From contig NC_092811.1 of assembly GCF_040954645.1 (NCBI RefSeq), positions 84,329,063 through 84,393,062 on the forward strand: 64,000 nucleotides of DNA, read 5' to 3'. The DNA comes from Diabrotica undecimpunctata. Taxonomy: Eukaryota; Arthropoda; Insecta; Coleoptera; Chrysomelidae. A program made the position numbers and the translations under genes. The notes beneath the pieces were generated by a model, which was not told the origin of the DNA, did no database searches, and saw only the letters and a program-made list of their open reading frames with translations. This document shows, piece by piece, positions 53,495 to 64,000 of this stretch; position 1 is the first letter of the stretch, and the number at the start of each line of letters is the position of its first letter.

Positions 53495-54517
53495 CAATCA
53501 CGCTTTAATGCACCAAAAACCTCTCAATCGTCCGCAAGTATACAGGGTGATTCACAAACTCGCCATAGTGCACCACATATCTCTCAAAGTCATTTTCATG
53601 CTCCTCAAAGGAGTAATAATGCCCAAGTTACTCAAAGAATTAATTCTCCACATTCATATAATGAATCACCAAACACTTCTACTCACTTAAGCACTCAGAC
53701 AAATGAATATTGTCTACTCTCAGACACACAAAGTCAAAATTCATCTTGCATCTCTTCTCTCTCAACTTTCAATCCAAAAAACGAAGTTTTGCTAGCCACA
53801 GCGCTGGTAACAATTTACTCTAAGAGTGGACAACCTGTACACGCAAGATGTCTTCTCTATAATGGATCTCAATCGAGCTTTGCAACAAAAGATTTAGTAA
53901 ATAAACTAAATTACTCTACCACTAATAAAAAATTACAAATTTCCACAATCTCTCAAAATTGTTCCATCTCAAATGAAATGGTAAACATTGAATTTTTCCC
54001 ATATAAAAACAATGATATGAAATTTGAAGTATCATGTGCAGTTTTGGATAATATTACGTGTAAAATACCTCAGGTACCTCTAGATCGTAGCAAAATAAAA
54101 ATACCAGCTGGCATAAAGCTCAGTGATCCCTCTTACTCCTCCCCAGGGAGAATCGATCTCTTATTAGGTGCAGAAATTTACTGTGATCTATTATAGGATG
54201 GTTTAATTCATATTGGAGCAGGTCTTCCAGTGCTTCAAAACACTCATTTAGGATATGTCATGTTCGGTAACTTATCTCCACAAGTTTCATCTAAGAAAAA
54301 GATGCACTCTCGTTCAAACTGTAACTATTCACACTCGAATCATATTTCTTTATTTGTTCAATCTCACACTGAAGAAGAAAATATAAATAATCTTCTCCAA
54401 AGGTTTTGGGACATTGAAGAAGTTCCCGAAATAAAGCATTTAAGTCCTGATGATGAAAAGGCTGAGAAAATATTTAAAGCCACAACACAAATCCTCCGAA
54501 TGGACAGTTCCAAGTAG
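53495..54517 (+). pseudogene. BEL-2 protease region
   Basis: Same frame as Gag. A Ser/Gln/His-rich linker precedes LLATALVTIYSKSGQPVHAR and CLLYNGSQSSFATKDLV, which aligns with the retropepsin active site LLDSGSQ; here the catalytic Asp is Tyr and the next Ser is Asn. TAG at 54194 interrupts it, then IGAGLPVLQNTHLGYVMFG and FWDIEEVPE lead toward RT. A frameshift near 54475 moves the coding to another frame. Confidence 0.85.
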
Positions 54518-56691
54518 ATTTACCCCTATGCACGCCTAATGAAAATAATAAATTGGGCGACTCTTTCCAAATGGCGCGAAGGCGATTTCTAAATTTGGAA
54601 AACAAATTCTCAAAAAATGATTCTCTTTACAAACAATATAAATCTTTTATAGATGAGTATGTTGAATTAGGACATGCAAAATATGTTCCGTTGTCTCTGC
54701 AGAATGTACACTCAGAAAACAAATATTTCTTGCCTCACCACAGTGTAGAAAAAGACACTTCTCTCACAACTCGTTTGCGCGTAGTTTTTGACGCATCCAT
54801 GAAAACCACTTCTGGTTTTAGCCTTAATGATATTATGTTAAAGGGTTATACCACACAACCAGAACTATTTGACACTTTAGTCAACTTTAGACTCTTCAAG
54901 TATGTATTCACATCTGATATAAAAAAGATGTTTAGACAAATCAGAATAAACCCCAACCAAACTTTCTTATTAAATATTTTGTGGCGCAACTCTCCCTCGG
55001 AGCCGTTAAAATGTATACAGTTGGAAACGGTTACCTATAAAACGAAACCAGCTACCTTCCTTAGCACACGATGTTTAATTGAACTCGCAAACATGCATAA
55101 GGAAGAATATCCTCTCGCTCATGATATGCTCATTAATTTCTGCTATATTGATGACATACTATATGGTACAAATAGTATTGAAACACTCACACTTGCGCAT
55201 GAGCAAATCACTGCACTGCTACAAAAGGCAGGCATATCTCTTCACAAATGGTGTTCAAATTCACCACAATTTTTAGAAAATATTTCACAATTTTCAACTG
55301 ACTCTACGTATGTTATATCTTCAGAAAATCATTCTAATAAAATATTAGGTCTTTGTTGGGACTCTAAATTAGATAGTTTCTCTATTTCAGTACCAGAAAT
55401 CGAAATAAAAGATTCCTACACTAAGAGACAAGTGCTCTCGATAATCGCAAGTTTTTTCGACCCCAAGGGATTAATTAATCCTGTAATAGTAACTGCAAAA
55501 ATAATAATGCAAAAAATTTGGCTTTCAAAAATTCAGTGGAATGAAAGTTTAGACTCTACACTCTTAAATGAATGGTTAAATTTTCTCAAACATATTTCAG
55601 CACTAAAACATTTAAAAATGCACAGACCTTTTTTTATTGAAAATTATGTATGTAGTATACAAATCCACGCATTTTCCGACGCTAGTGAAAAGGCATACGC
55701 CAGCTGCATATATATTAGAGTTACTTATAGCTCAAGAAATGTCTCTTCCACACTCATCACCTCTAAAAGTAGGGTAGCTCCAATAAAAACATTAACTTTA
55801 CCCAAGTTAGAACTTATGGGTGCTGTTTTATGCAGCAAACTCACTAAAAGAATAGTTGAAATTCTAAATAATAAATTAACTCAAATAGACTCAATAAACT
55901 GCTGGACGGACTCAGAAATCGTACTTGCTTGGTTAGGCTCACATAGCTCGAGATGGTCACAGTTTGTTGCAAATAGAGTTTCTGAAATACAAGGAAACCC
56001 ACAATTTAAGTGGCGATATATAAAGTCAAAACAAAACCCCGCAGATATTGCGTCAAGAGGCATGTCTGCTCCTGAACTTCTAAACTCAAAATTTTGGTTT
56101 CAAGGTCCCTCATTTCTACTTAATTATGACTTAGATTTAACTTCTTATGATTCAAAACCAAATGTAAGTAAAATACCCGAGGAAAAGAAAATAGTTCATC
56201 TAGCACAAGAAAGCCCAATAAGTTTCACTGAAAATTTATCTCTCAAATTTTCAAACTTCTCAAAACTACAACGCAGTATCGCACTTATTCTCAGGTACAT
56301 TCACAATTTCAAGTTTCCAAACATTGAAAAATATGTTGGACCCTTCTCTGTTTCAAAATTAAAAAATGCTGAAAATTTAATAATAAAACGTTTGCAAAAG
56401 GCACACTTTTTTCGAGAATTTTATTGTCTTAAAAATAAAGAGATAATTTCAAATAGAACAATTTTAATACTCAATCCATTCATAGATAATCAGCAAATGA
56501 TTCGTGTAGGTGGTCGTCTAAGGTACTTAGACGTCCCATATAAACAGAAGTACCCATTACTTCTACCCTCTCATAATCACATAGTAAAATTAATGCTGCA
56601 TAGAGAACATATAAGATTATGTCATGCCTCAAAATACTCCTTCCAATTTTCGTTTAAGATATTGGTGTCTAAATGGTCTCAAAGAAACTAA
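54518..56691 (+). pseudogene. BEL-2 reverse transcriptase, RNase H and start of integrase
   Basis: More than 700 codons open. RT: RLRVVFDASMKTTSGFSLND, VFTSDIKKMFRQI (first Asp present), FCYIDDILYG (catalytic). RNase H: IHAFSDASEKAYASCIYI, LPKLELMGAVLCSKL, CWTDSEIVLAWLGSH, NPADIASRGM, all acidic residues present. Then the spacer with VGGRLRYLDVPYKQKYPLLLP and the first integrase His. The frame changes near 56625. The enzymes would be catalytically complete apart from the frame breaks around them. Confidence 0.92.
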
Positions 56692-57430
56692 AAGAATAAT
56701 TAATAAATGTCACGATTGTTTTAAATTTAAAGCAAAGACAGCCACACAGTTAATGTCTGATTTACCACGGGAACGTTCATATTTCTCCCCTCCATTTACC
56801 AATGTTGGTCTAGACTTTGGTGGTCCATTTCTTATAAAAAGCTCCAATTTAAGAATGGCTTAAAAAATAAAATCCTACATAGCGTTGTTCGTATGTATGG
56901 TTACTCATGCAGTGCACATCGAATTACTCACAGGTCTCTCCACCGAAAGTTTCTTACTTGCTTTAAAAAGATTCATCAGTAGGAGAGGCTGTCCACAAAT
57001 TATCTACTCAGATAACGCCACTAATTTTCTAGGAGCTAGAAATCAGTTGAGGGAAGTTGCACTATTTCTTAAACAAAAGGAAACTTCTGAGTCCATAGTC
57101 AATTTTCTCTCCTCTTCTGAAATCCAATGGAAATTTATTGTAGCCCATTCTCCGCATCATGGTGGAATTTGGGAGGCAGCCATAAAAAGTGCCAAATATC
57201 ACATTTTAAGGCTTTTAGGCAATACCACTTTAACTTTTGAAGCCTTTAGCACAGTTCTCGCACAAATAGAAGCAGTACTAAACTCACGCCCTCTTTGTGC
57301 TATGTCAAATGATCCAAATGACTTTAACACATTGTCTCCAGGACATTTCCTAATAGGAAAACCAATTACGTCATTTCCTGAAGAGATAGTGACGGAAATA
57401 CCTGACAATAAATTAACAATTTGGCAAAAC
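56624..57430 (+). pseudogene. BEL-2 integrase core
   Basis: NKCHDCFKFK is the Cys pair of the zinc domain; GLDFGGPFLI, IIYSDNATNFLGA and HHGGIWEAAIKSAK provide the D, D and E of the DDE core; LNSRPLCAMS and SPGHFLIGKP are the usual BEL blocks that follow. One in-frame TAA at 56861 (AKK-type context). The frame is cut at 57431 by a probable LTR inserted after IWQNC. Confidence 0.9.
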
Positions 57431-58176
57431 TGTGATGGGTAGCTCTTTCGGGGCGACAGACTCAGTAAAACACAGGTTTGAAATAAAAATAAATCTATTA
57501 ATTTAGTATATACAATAAATAAAAATAAAAAGGAATTCTACGTTGTATACTTATACAATAAATAAAACTAAAACGAATTCTACTGGATCCCGTGATGAAC
57601 GAAGTCCTCGGCGAACGTCTATAAAAGAAAAGAAATTAATTAGTACTACTAATAAGAAACGGAATGGGGGAAATCGATCGCGCGCAGATTTATACTCGCT
57701 TTCGCTTCAATTCAGCGAAAGCTCCGAATATGCTCGCAAAACAAAATATTTAGCTGTGCAGACCCATGGCAATGTTCAATACACAATGCCGACGGGTTCC
57801 GCTTGGCTAAGGACAGAATATGATCCTCAATACGGAAATCTCTCTGTCCCGGTTGGTTCTGTGCAGATCCGCGGTAATGCTCAATACGCAACACCGATGG
57901 GTTCCGCTTGGTTAGGGACAGAGTACGATCCTCAATACGGAACTCTCTCTGTCCAGAATGGCTCGCCGGTTCACTACACCGGCGAGTCAGGGAGCCTAGA
58001 GCGCTAGCTACAAGACTGTCTAATTCCGCTATTCACACGCCTTAAATAGCCGTTTGAATACCACTACGCCGTCACGTTGTAGAAGTGGATGCGCAAATAT
58101 TGACACTCCCACGGTTCGAACTGTTAAACGATCAGAGCATCATGCTACATCATGCTACATGCTACATCAGAGCTAC
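57431..58176 (-). repeat. Probable solo LTR inserted in BEL-2 integrase
   Basis: On the minus strand the 746-bp segment starts TGTAGCTC and ends CCCATCACA. It contains a TATAAA box followed by a GC-rich stretch, a 105-bp tandem duplication (57754 and 57859), a 24-bp hairpin (CTCGCCGGT...ACCGGCGAG, 57963-57986) and short ATGCTACATC repeats near its start. Integrase coding stops at one edge and resumes at the other. No clean target duplication is seen, so the exact ends or class are uncertain. Confidence 0.55.
57754..57963. repeat. 105-bp tandem duplication inside the inserted LTR
   Basis: Two copies starting CTGTGCAGA(C/T)C(C)... with shared CAATAC...ACGGGTTCC/ATGGGTTCC, GCTTGG, GATCCTCAATACGGAA and CTCTCTGTCC. 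The unit is a multiple of three, so an ORF at 57543-58007 shows a 35-residue repeat; antisense position in an LTR makes coding unlikely. Confidence 0.85.
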
Positions 58177-58464
58177 ATGAAGATTCAGCAATCATTTGCC
58201 AAACGCTGGAAAATTGATTACCTTAATCAACTTCAGAATCGCCCCAAGTGGTTAACACCACAGAAGAATCTTGAAGTTAACGACTTAGTTCTATTAAAGG
58301 AAGATAAAGTTCCACCCCTACACTGGCCATTGGCAAGAATTGTTGAATTGTTCACTGGTAAGGACGATAAGGTCCGTAGTGTTAAAATAAAGACTAGAGA
58401 TGGATATTTTAACAGACCCATTACAAAACTCTGTCCTCTTCCTGTGGACAAAGTAGAAAATTAA
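58177..58464 (+). pseudogene. BEL-2 integrase C-terminus
   Basis: MKIQQSFAKRWKIDYLNQLQ, RPKWLTPQKNLEVNDLVLLKED and PPLHWPLARIVELFTGKDD match the C-terminal domain that ends BEL/Pao Pol; the natural stop is TAA at 58462. It was continuous with the core before the LTR insertion. 58465-58602 is the 3' leader to the right LTR; the polypurine tract is poorly conserved (GCGGGCAG). Confidence 0.88.
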
Positions 58465-58602
58465 AATTTTAAATTTTGTCACATTTATATGTATTACTCT
58501 AGTTTAGGAATAGTTATTTCTTAAATTACATTTAAGTTTGCTTACTTTCTCAAATCACTCTTTCTTTCGTTTTGAAGTAAATACTTCAACGCGGGCAGTC
58601 TA

Positions 58603-59205
58603 TGTTCCAGAAATGAACATATAATTTTAAAATATCAAATAAAAATATAGTTCTTTACACTTTTCTTAGTGTAGAATAAGTAAAATATTCACTAATATCA
58701 AGTTGCTCGGGATACCCGACTGATTGGCACCACAGCCTCTTAAATAGTTTTCACACCTAAATACAAGAGGGATAATCTACACTTTTTCGCACCAAGTATT
58801 ATTTTATTAGTTCGTTCTCAAGCATTGCCCTTGAGGCATGTGCATTTAAAAACACTCTCAATTCATATACAAAATATTTCTCTACGCCGAAATCGGGCAT
58901 TTTTCTCATAAATACGGTTTTCTCTTTTACGTGTGATAAAGAAAGAATTATTTGATATTGTACTGTCAGCTACGGTCGTTTTGAACCTCTCTACTCTAAA
59001 AATAGTTAATTATAAGTCGATAAACTAAAGGTGATTTTATTTCTCTGGAGTTACATTTGCTCACATTAACAATCCTTATCCTTCAACGGTCACTGAAGAA
59101 CCAAACCTATGGAGATACATCCATTCACAAGTCCTTTGAAGTAAGGCTTGGAATCAAAAGATTTCCAACCCTCGAATGTAGGTAGCCAGTTACAAGGCCC
59201 CCACA
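58603..59205 (+). repeat. BEL-2 3' LTR
   Basis: 603 bp, same ends as the left copy, followed by GGAGC target duplication. Confidence 0.97.
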
Positions 59206-59210
59206 GGAGC

Positions 59211-60539
59211 TTATAGGCATTAATAGGTTATTATTTTCCAAAAATATTTAATGTCATTTGACAAATTAAAAGATTTCTTTAACATGTTAGCAATAACTCT
59301 CTTTCATACAAGTATTTTGTACTTTATTAAAGGATCCTATGTATAGGTTTCGATAACTCGATATTTGTATACTGTCTATAATATAATATCTGATATTTTT
59401 ATTTTATGATGTTAAGCTACAATCCTGACTAATCGGTTTATATTTCTTAATCATATTCCACTGATTTATAACGTATAGTATATTGTAAATGAAGCCCTAA
59501 AATCGTATAAATCAAAAAATTAGTACCTATAGGACATAAATTTGACAAATTACCATTTTCCATAATAATTTCGTCTGTTTATTTCTGGGTCTAAATGCCT
59601 GTAAACAACAACTATTTTTATACCTAAACAACCATAAATCCCCTTTTATGTAATTGCACCTTTATGTGTGCCTATTTGCCATAACGGTTACTTAAATTTT
59701 TGAAAGGTAAATTCTATTCTGCATTTTTTATGACAGTTGCCTCCTCTACTGTCTACCGGAAGTGCGAACCGTAGATCCTAACGGTAACCATAAATTATTA
59801 TCTATTCATTATTATACAGAACTGAATAACTGGTGAATACTAATACATATTTTATTAAATCATCTGATGTATGCAAGAGGCGTATCGATATAGTAAAAAT
59901 TTAAAAGTTTAATTACCAAATTTTTTTTGTTTGCCACATTTTAATTTTTTTATTCAGATATTTTAAAGGTCAAGGCCTATACAAAGACATCAGAAATCAT
60001 AATGTTGGTAAGATATTTTAGCAGCAGATAGGTAAGAATGGTAGAATGTGATAAAAGAGAGAATGCAGTAGGATAGGATAGTAGGTTTGGGTATAGCCAG
60101 TAAAAGTTTTTGCTATGATGAATAAATTTTTGAATGATCACGCGTATCTACAAAAGTATTTCTTGTACTGGCGAGAACGGAAATGTCTATTGATTATATT
60201 GTAAAATTTTAATTTTAATTTAATTTTGCACACACCATCGACATTTTTTCAAAGAGGTGTTCATTAGTCATTTTCCATTACTCATGGGAAGTCATTAATT
60301 TTAATGATAGCTTCATCTAAATTTAAATTGATATGGACTATCAACGGGTAATTTATCGGCGGGGTTGTTTCTAAAACCTGTTTGTTATATATGTTAATAG
60401 TTAATTTTATCATTAGCTGTAATTTGCTATAATTTTACTAAAATGGAAATGTTCAAAGAGGACGTCTATCTAACAAAGTGTTTGTCAAACCTTTTTGTCT
60501 CCTAGTGAACTTACTGATATTTTTGGTTTCCATAGACTC
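59211..60539. other. Unassigned AT-rich interval
   Basis: No gene, repeat pair or RNA gene recognised. Confidence 0.5.
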
Positions 60540-61736
60540 CCTCCAATGGCTGACGGAGAAATGTACGGAAATTGAAATACTACAACCCAGACCTGACGAT
60601 TTCCATATGCACAAAAAAATTAAAGAGATACAGAACACTAGAAAACAACGCAATACATGCATAGTTATAGACATTGAATGTCAGATTTTGACTACCATTG
60701 AGTGCAGCACGAAGTCCGACTGAAATATACAATCCCTACGGCCCAGAAATAACAAACGAAGAAGTAAGTATGGCCATTAAGCGGATTAAAGATGGGAAAT
60801 CACCAGGACCTGATGAAGTGCATGGTAAAATTTTAAAGCTATTAGAGTCACAACAAATCACAGCTCTTACGAAGCTATTCAACAACATCTACGAGACTAG
60901 TTGCTTACCAAAACACTGGCCTTCCACTTCCTAAAAAAGCCAACGCTAGAAAATGTGAAGAACATAGATTAATTAGTTTGATGAGCCATGTACTTAAAGT
61001 ACTCCTTACTATCATTCACTCGCGCATATACACCAAATAAAAAGAACGTCTGAGTGAAGTGAAGTTCAATTTGGATTCAGAGCAGGACTCAGAACGACGG
61101 AAGTACTTTTTAGTTTGCATGTATTAATACAGAAAGCCAGGGATGTCAACTGCGATGTGTATGCATGTTTCATTGATTTTGAGAACGCATTTGATAAAGT
61201 ACCACATGGGAAACTAATCGAAATCCTAAAAACATCAGGACGCGATGGTAAGCATATAAGACTGATCTAAAACTTTTATATCTCCAACAAAAAGCAAAAG
61301 TGCAATTAGAAAATGAACTGTCCGAGATCTTCACAGTCGAAAAAGGAATTCGACAGGGTTGCATATTGTCACCGGCATTATTTAACGTATACTCTGAAAA
61401 TATCTTGAAAGGCGTTGGACGAATCAGAATGGCCAACTTCTGTAAAGGATGATGGATAGCGTTGTAGAAACATGTAACAAATATGGCCTAAAACTAAATT
61501 GCAAGAAGACAAAAATAATGATCATTGGGAACACCAACATAAACTTTCAAATTACAATAGGCGATACACCTTTAGAAAGAGTGGAAAAAATATGCTATTT
61601 GGGCTGCATTGCATCAAAACTCGTATTGAAAAAGCCAGAAGCTCTTTTAACAACCTTAGGAAGATTATCTGCAACTTATCTCTAAGTATCAATATACGCA
61701 TAAGCATTCTTAGATGTTACGTCTTTAGTGTCCTTA
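60540..61736 (+). pseudogene. RTE-like LINE, broken at both ends
   Basis: Plus-strand scraps: WLTEKCTEIEILQPRPDDFH and MHKKIKEIQNTRKQR (pre-RT), NEEVSMAIKRIKDGKSPGPD, LFNNIYETSCLPKHW, FGFRAGLRTTEVLFSLH, VYACFIDFENAFDKVPHGKL (motif A), RQGCILSPALFNVYSE, MMDSVVETCNKYGLKLNCKK, ERVEKICYLGC, LRCYVFSVLI. The segment with the YADD catalytic block is missing between 61420 and 61450. Homology stops at 61736 exactly where a minus-strand RTE begins, so that element probably inserted here. Confidence 0.85.
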
Positions 61737-62465
61737 TCTTCTTCTTAACATGCCATACACCAAAGTGCGTAGGCGACTATCTCATTACTAGAATTCTGTT
61801 CTTGGCGGCGTGACACAGCTCGCCTGTATTGTGTATTCCTGTCCATTCTTTAATATTCCTTAACCAGGATAATTGTTTGCGGGTGGCTCCTCTCCTACCT
61901 TCGAACTTCCCTTGTAGGATTAACTGTGGTATTTCATATTTTGCTCCTCTCAATATGTGCCCAACGTAACCAATCTTGCGTTTTTTTAATTAATTCAAAG
62001 AGTTCTCTTTCCACGCCGGCTCTCTTAAGGACGTCATCGTTTCGAACTCTATCCACCCAAGGTATGCGCATTATTCTTCTCAATGACCACATTTCAAATG
62101 CTTCAAGTTTGTTGATAGATGTTTTTTCAAAGTCCACGTTTCCATGCCATAAAGCAAGATGGACCATATGTAGCACTTGACCATTCTGTAGCGTATTTCG
62201 AAATTTAGGTTTTGATTACATATGAGCGGTCTGAACTTCACAAAAGCTTGTCTTGCCATTTGTATTCGAGTTTTTATCTCTTGTTGTGGATCCGATTGGT
62301 CATTGATTGTGGTGCCAAGGTATTTAAAAGTTTTCACGCGTTTTATGCGATCGTCACCTATGCATATTATCGGGTTTTCTGGAGGGTTTCTGCTAATGAC
62401 CATATATTTCGTTTTCAAAATGTTGATTTTGAGGCCATATTTTTTATATATATATTGAGGGATTC
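61737..62465 (-). pseudogene. RTE-like LINE, 3' fragment
   Basis: Minus strand: YGLKINILKTKYMVISRNP, KRVKTFKYLGTTINDQSD, MVKCYIWSILLYGMETWT, a frame change, then NKLEAFEMWSLRRIMRIPWV and RVRNDDVLKRAG, a stop, and QLSWLRNIKEWTGIHNTGEL. The 3' end (…CATGTTAAGAAGAAG) abuts the plus-strand RTE at 61736/61737. 5'-truncated near 62465, where the next minus-strand LINE ends. Confidence 0.85.
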
Positions 62466-62473
62466 TACAGTAT

Positions 62474-63571
62474 TCACTGCCTTCCCTCGCTCAACCGTTT
62501 CCATCTCTCTCTGTTGTTCCATTCTCCATCGTTCAGTGCTCTCTTACTCATGGCGTCGTCTACTTCGTTCCTCCAGGATTTTCGGGGTCGTCCTCTTTTC
62601 CTCCTTCCTATGGGGCTCCATTCGGTTATTTTCTTTATCCATCTGCTGTCGCTAGTTCTTCTTACATGTCCATACCACTTAATTCTTTTTTGTTCTATAT
62701 ATGTTAGTATGTCTGTTTCTGTTGATGTTCTTTGCTTTATTTCGTCATTACTTCTCCTATCCATTCTTGTTACTCTGCAGCATCTTCGCAGGCATTCCAT
62801 CTCTGTTGCTACTATCTTACTGCTGGTTTTCTTGTTTATGATCCAATTTTCAGCCCCATATGTCATAATACTTCGCACTAATGTTTTATAAATCTGCGTT
62901 TTTGTCTTCATATTTAAGTGTCTATCCCACCATACTGAGTTAAGTTGTCGGATTGCTGTTCTTGTTTGTCCTAATCTTTGTGTAATTTCTTCCTCTGTTG
63001 TTGCCTTTTTCGTGATTATAAACCCCAGGTATTTGAATTTATCCTTTCCTTTGATTGTTACGTTGTCATCAATCTGTAGATCTTCTATGTCTTCTTCACT
63101 TGTAGATAGGTACTCTGTTTTCGCGAGGTTAATATCTAGGCCAGCCTTGGTATATTCTTCTTGTAGTTTTTTCATCATGTAGCTGAGGTCGTCTTGGTCT
63201 TGTGCAATCACTACTTGATCGTCTGCAAAACTTAATGTATATAGGTATTCGTTCCGTACCGGTACTCCCATGCCTTCGCATTTTCTTTTCCATGTAGCTT
63301 TCTCTAAGTATATTTTGAATAGGGTTGGAGATGTGGAACAACCCTGCAGGAGCCCTTTTGTTGTGGTGAAGTCTCCTATGATTCTTGTTCCCATTTTAAT
63401 GGACACTTTATTTTCTTTATACAGAGCTTTTGTAGCTTCTATGAGTTCCGTCTGTATTTCTAATTTGTACATTGCCTCCCATAGTTCTGACCTTGGTACA
63501 GAGCCATACGCCTTTCTCAGGTCCACAAATGCCAAGTGTATATCTCTATTTTTTGCTTTTTTCTTTTCCAA
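62474..63571 (-). CDS. RTE-like LINE reverse transcriptase, 365-codon open frame
   Basis: Uninterrupted minus-strand frame carrying the RT palm to the C-terminus: HLAFVDLRKAYGSVPRSELW (motif A), GLLQGCSTSPTLFKIYLE, YLYTLSFADDQVVIAQDQDD (catalytic FADD instead of the usual YADD), FKYLGFIITKKATTEEEI, YKTLVRSIMTYGAENWI, RIKWYGHVRRTSDSRWIK, GRRKRGRPRKSW. It is continuous with the upstream part at 63572-64000 apart from one stop. The element runs off the right edge. A recent copy by its lack of damage. Confidence 0.88.
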   Translation of the reverse strand: MEKKKAKNRDIHLAFVDLRKAYGSVPRSELWEAMYKLEIQTELIEATKALYKENKVSIKMGTRIIGDFTTTKGLLQGCSTSPTLFKIYLEKATWKRKCEGMGVPVRNEYLYTLSFADDQVVIAQDQDDLSYMMKKLQEEYTKAGLDINLAKTEYLSTSEEDIEDLQIDDNVTIKGKDKFKYLGFIITKKATTEEEITQRLGQTRTAIRQLNSVWWDRHLNMKTKTQIYKTLVRSIMTYGAENWIINKKTSSKIVATEMECLRRCCRVTRMDRRSNDEIKQRTSTETDILTYIEQKRIKWYGHVRRTSDSRWIKKITEWSPIGRRKRGRPRKSWRNEVDDAMSKRALNDGEWNNRERWKRLSEGRQ

Positions 63572-64000
63572 CAGTTGTTCCAGTGTGTATATGTGGTCTA
63601 TGCATGATCTTCCTGCCGTGAAGCCTGCCTGATCCTCTCCGATTTTGCCTTTTATCGCTTGCTCTATCTTTTCTCGTAGTATCTTCTCATATAATCTTCC
63701 TATTGATGATATTACGCTTATTCCTCTGTAGTTTTCGCATCATTTTCTATCTCCTTTCTTAAATATAGATGTCATATATGCCGCCGTCCATTCCTTTGGG
63801 AGCTGTTCTCCATTTATGGCTTTCTGAAATATCCATTGTATCATCCGGTGTAATTTTTTTGATCCGTATTTTATAAGCTCAGGTGAGATGCCTCCAGGTC
63901 CCGGTGCTTTCTTATTTTTGATTGCTTTTATGGCCGTTCTCATTTCCTTATCTGTTATTTCTATTTCTTGTTGTGGGAATCTGCTTCGTCTTCGCCTGTT
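63572..64000 (-). pseudogene. Same RTE-like LINE, upstream RT part, runs off right edge
   Basis: Minus strand: EIEITDKEMRTAIKAIKNKK, APGPGGISPELIKYG, QLPKEWTAAYMTSIFKKGD, a TGA at about 63739, then CENYRGISVISSIGRLYEKI and AGFTAGRSCIDHIYTLEQLL joining the frame that ends at 62474. These are the RT fingers blocks of RTE-type LINEs. Endonuclease lies beyond the window. Only one stop is seen in the whole 1.5 kb. Confidence 0.85.

Larger units (their letters stand above)
51051..59205 (+). mobile_element. BEL/Pao LTR retrotransposon BEL-2, complete but defective
   Basis: 603-bp LTRs (51051-51653, 58603-59205) with TG...CA ends flank gag, protease, RT, RNase H and integrase. The 5-bp target duplication is GGAGC (51046-51050, 59206-59210). 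Gag through protease share one frame, as normal for BEL. Lesions: TAA 53492, TAG 54194, frameshifts near 54475 and 56625, TAA 56861, and a 746-bp probable LTR inserted in integrase. Different family from BEL-1 by sequence. By eye the LTRs differ at four positions. Confidence 0.95.

Noticed and set aside
53541..53560. ACAGGGTGATTCAC resembling the mini-MITE terminus
   Set aside because: It lies in the open BEL-2 Gag-protease linker with no partner end or TA flank pair; most likely chance.
57543..58007. 154-codon ORF with a 35-residue repeat
   Set aside because: It sits antisense in a probable LTR; the repeat is explained by a 105-bp DNA duplication.
62212..63632. Plus-strand ORFs of 147, 125 and 120 codons
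   Set aside because: Antisense to the two minus-strand RTE reverse transcriptases.

Overview
The window looks like intergenic or intronic DNA from a large, AT-rich, transposon-packed insect genome. The families seen (BEL/Pao with tRNA-Tyr-type priming, several RTE-like endonuclease/reverse-transcriptase LINEs, an I/Jockey-type LINE with RNase H, piggyBac, IS630-Tc1-mariner groups, ZMYM1-like hAT, FLYWCH/MULE-like DNA) would fit a beetle, but I cannot fix the order or species from sequence alone. No rRNA, tRNA, CRISPR or bacterial gene organisation was found. Almost every coding region belongs to a transposable element; the host-derived signals are a decayed macrodomain (OARD1-like) pseudogene at 26143-26470 and one candidate 44-nt spliced exon at 31695-31738.

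Layout. 1-1978: 5' end of a minus-strand LTR element running off the left edge (985-bp LTR, primer site, coiled-coil Gag). 2554-11667: a piggyBac relic split by a complete BEL/Pao element (BEL-1, 2952-11072, LTRs 421 bp each, 5-bp duplication), whose gag is itself split by a 2.26-kb MULE-like DNA element that carries a smaller MITE. 11.7-18.7 kb: RTE tail, hAT (ZMYM1-like) pieces, a dispersed direct repeat in two copies, and an IS630-like transposase relic split by an RTE insertion with a 7-bp duplication. 18.8-25.4 kb: an RTE LINE split by a nearly full-length I/Jockey-type LINE. 26-34.9 kb: macrodomain pseudogene, copia-like LTR fragment, decayed RTE, candidate exon, mariner, IS630 and DD41D-like relics. 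36.4-42.6 kb: a 1.1-kb foldback element, a probable solo LTR, MITEs, a DD41D-like transposase and a pogo/Tigger-like MITE. 45.7-50.7 kb: an IS630-like relic, a TIR element, a 168-bp tandem duplication, and a transposon with an intact 450-residue transposase whose second-D-to-E spacing is 82 residues. 51.0-59.2 kb: a second BEL/Pao element (BEL-2, LTRs 603 bp each, 5-bp duplication), split by another probable LTR. 60.5-64.0 kb: three RTE-like LINE fragments, the last running off the right edge.

The elements form a readable history of nesting: MITE in MULE-like element in BEL-1 in piggyBac; RTE in IS630-like relic; I-type LINE in RTE; LTR in BEL-2; RTE in RTE. In several cases the target duplication and the restored reading frame confirm the order directly. 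The only long undamaged transposase ORF is the one at 48845-50197. Both BEL elements have nearly identical LTR pairs (3 and 4 differences by eye) yet badly broken internal genes, which suggests they were copied as already defective elements.
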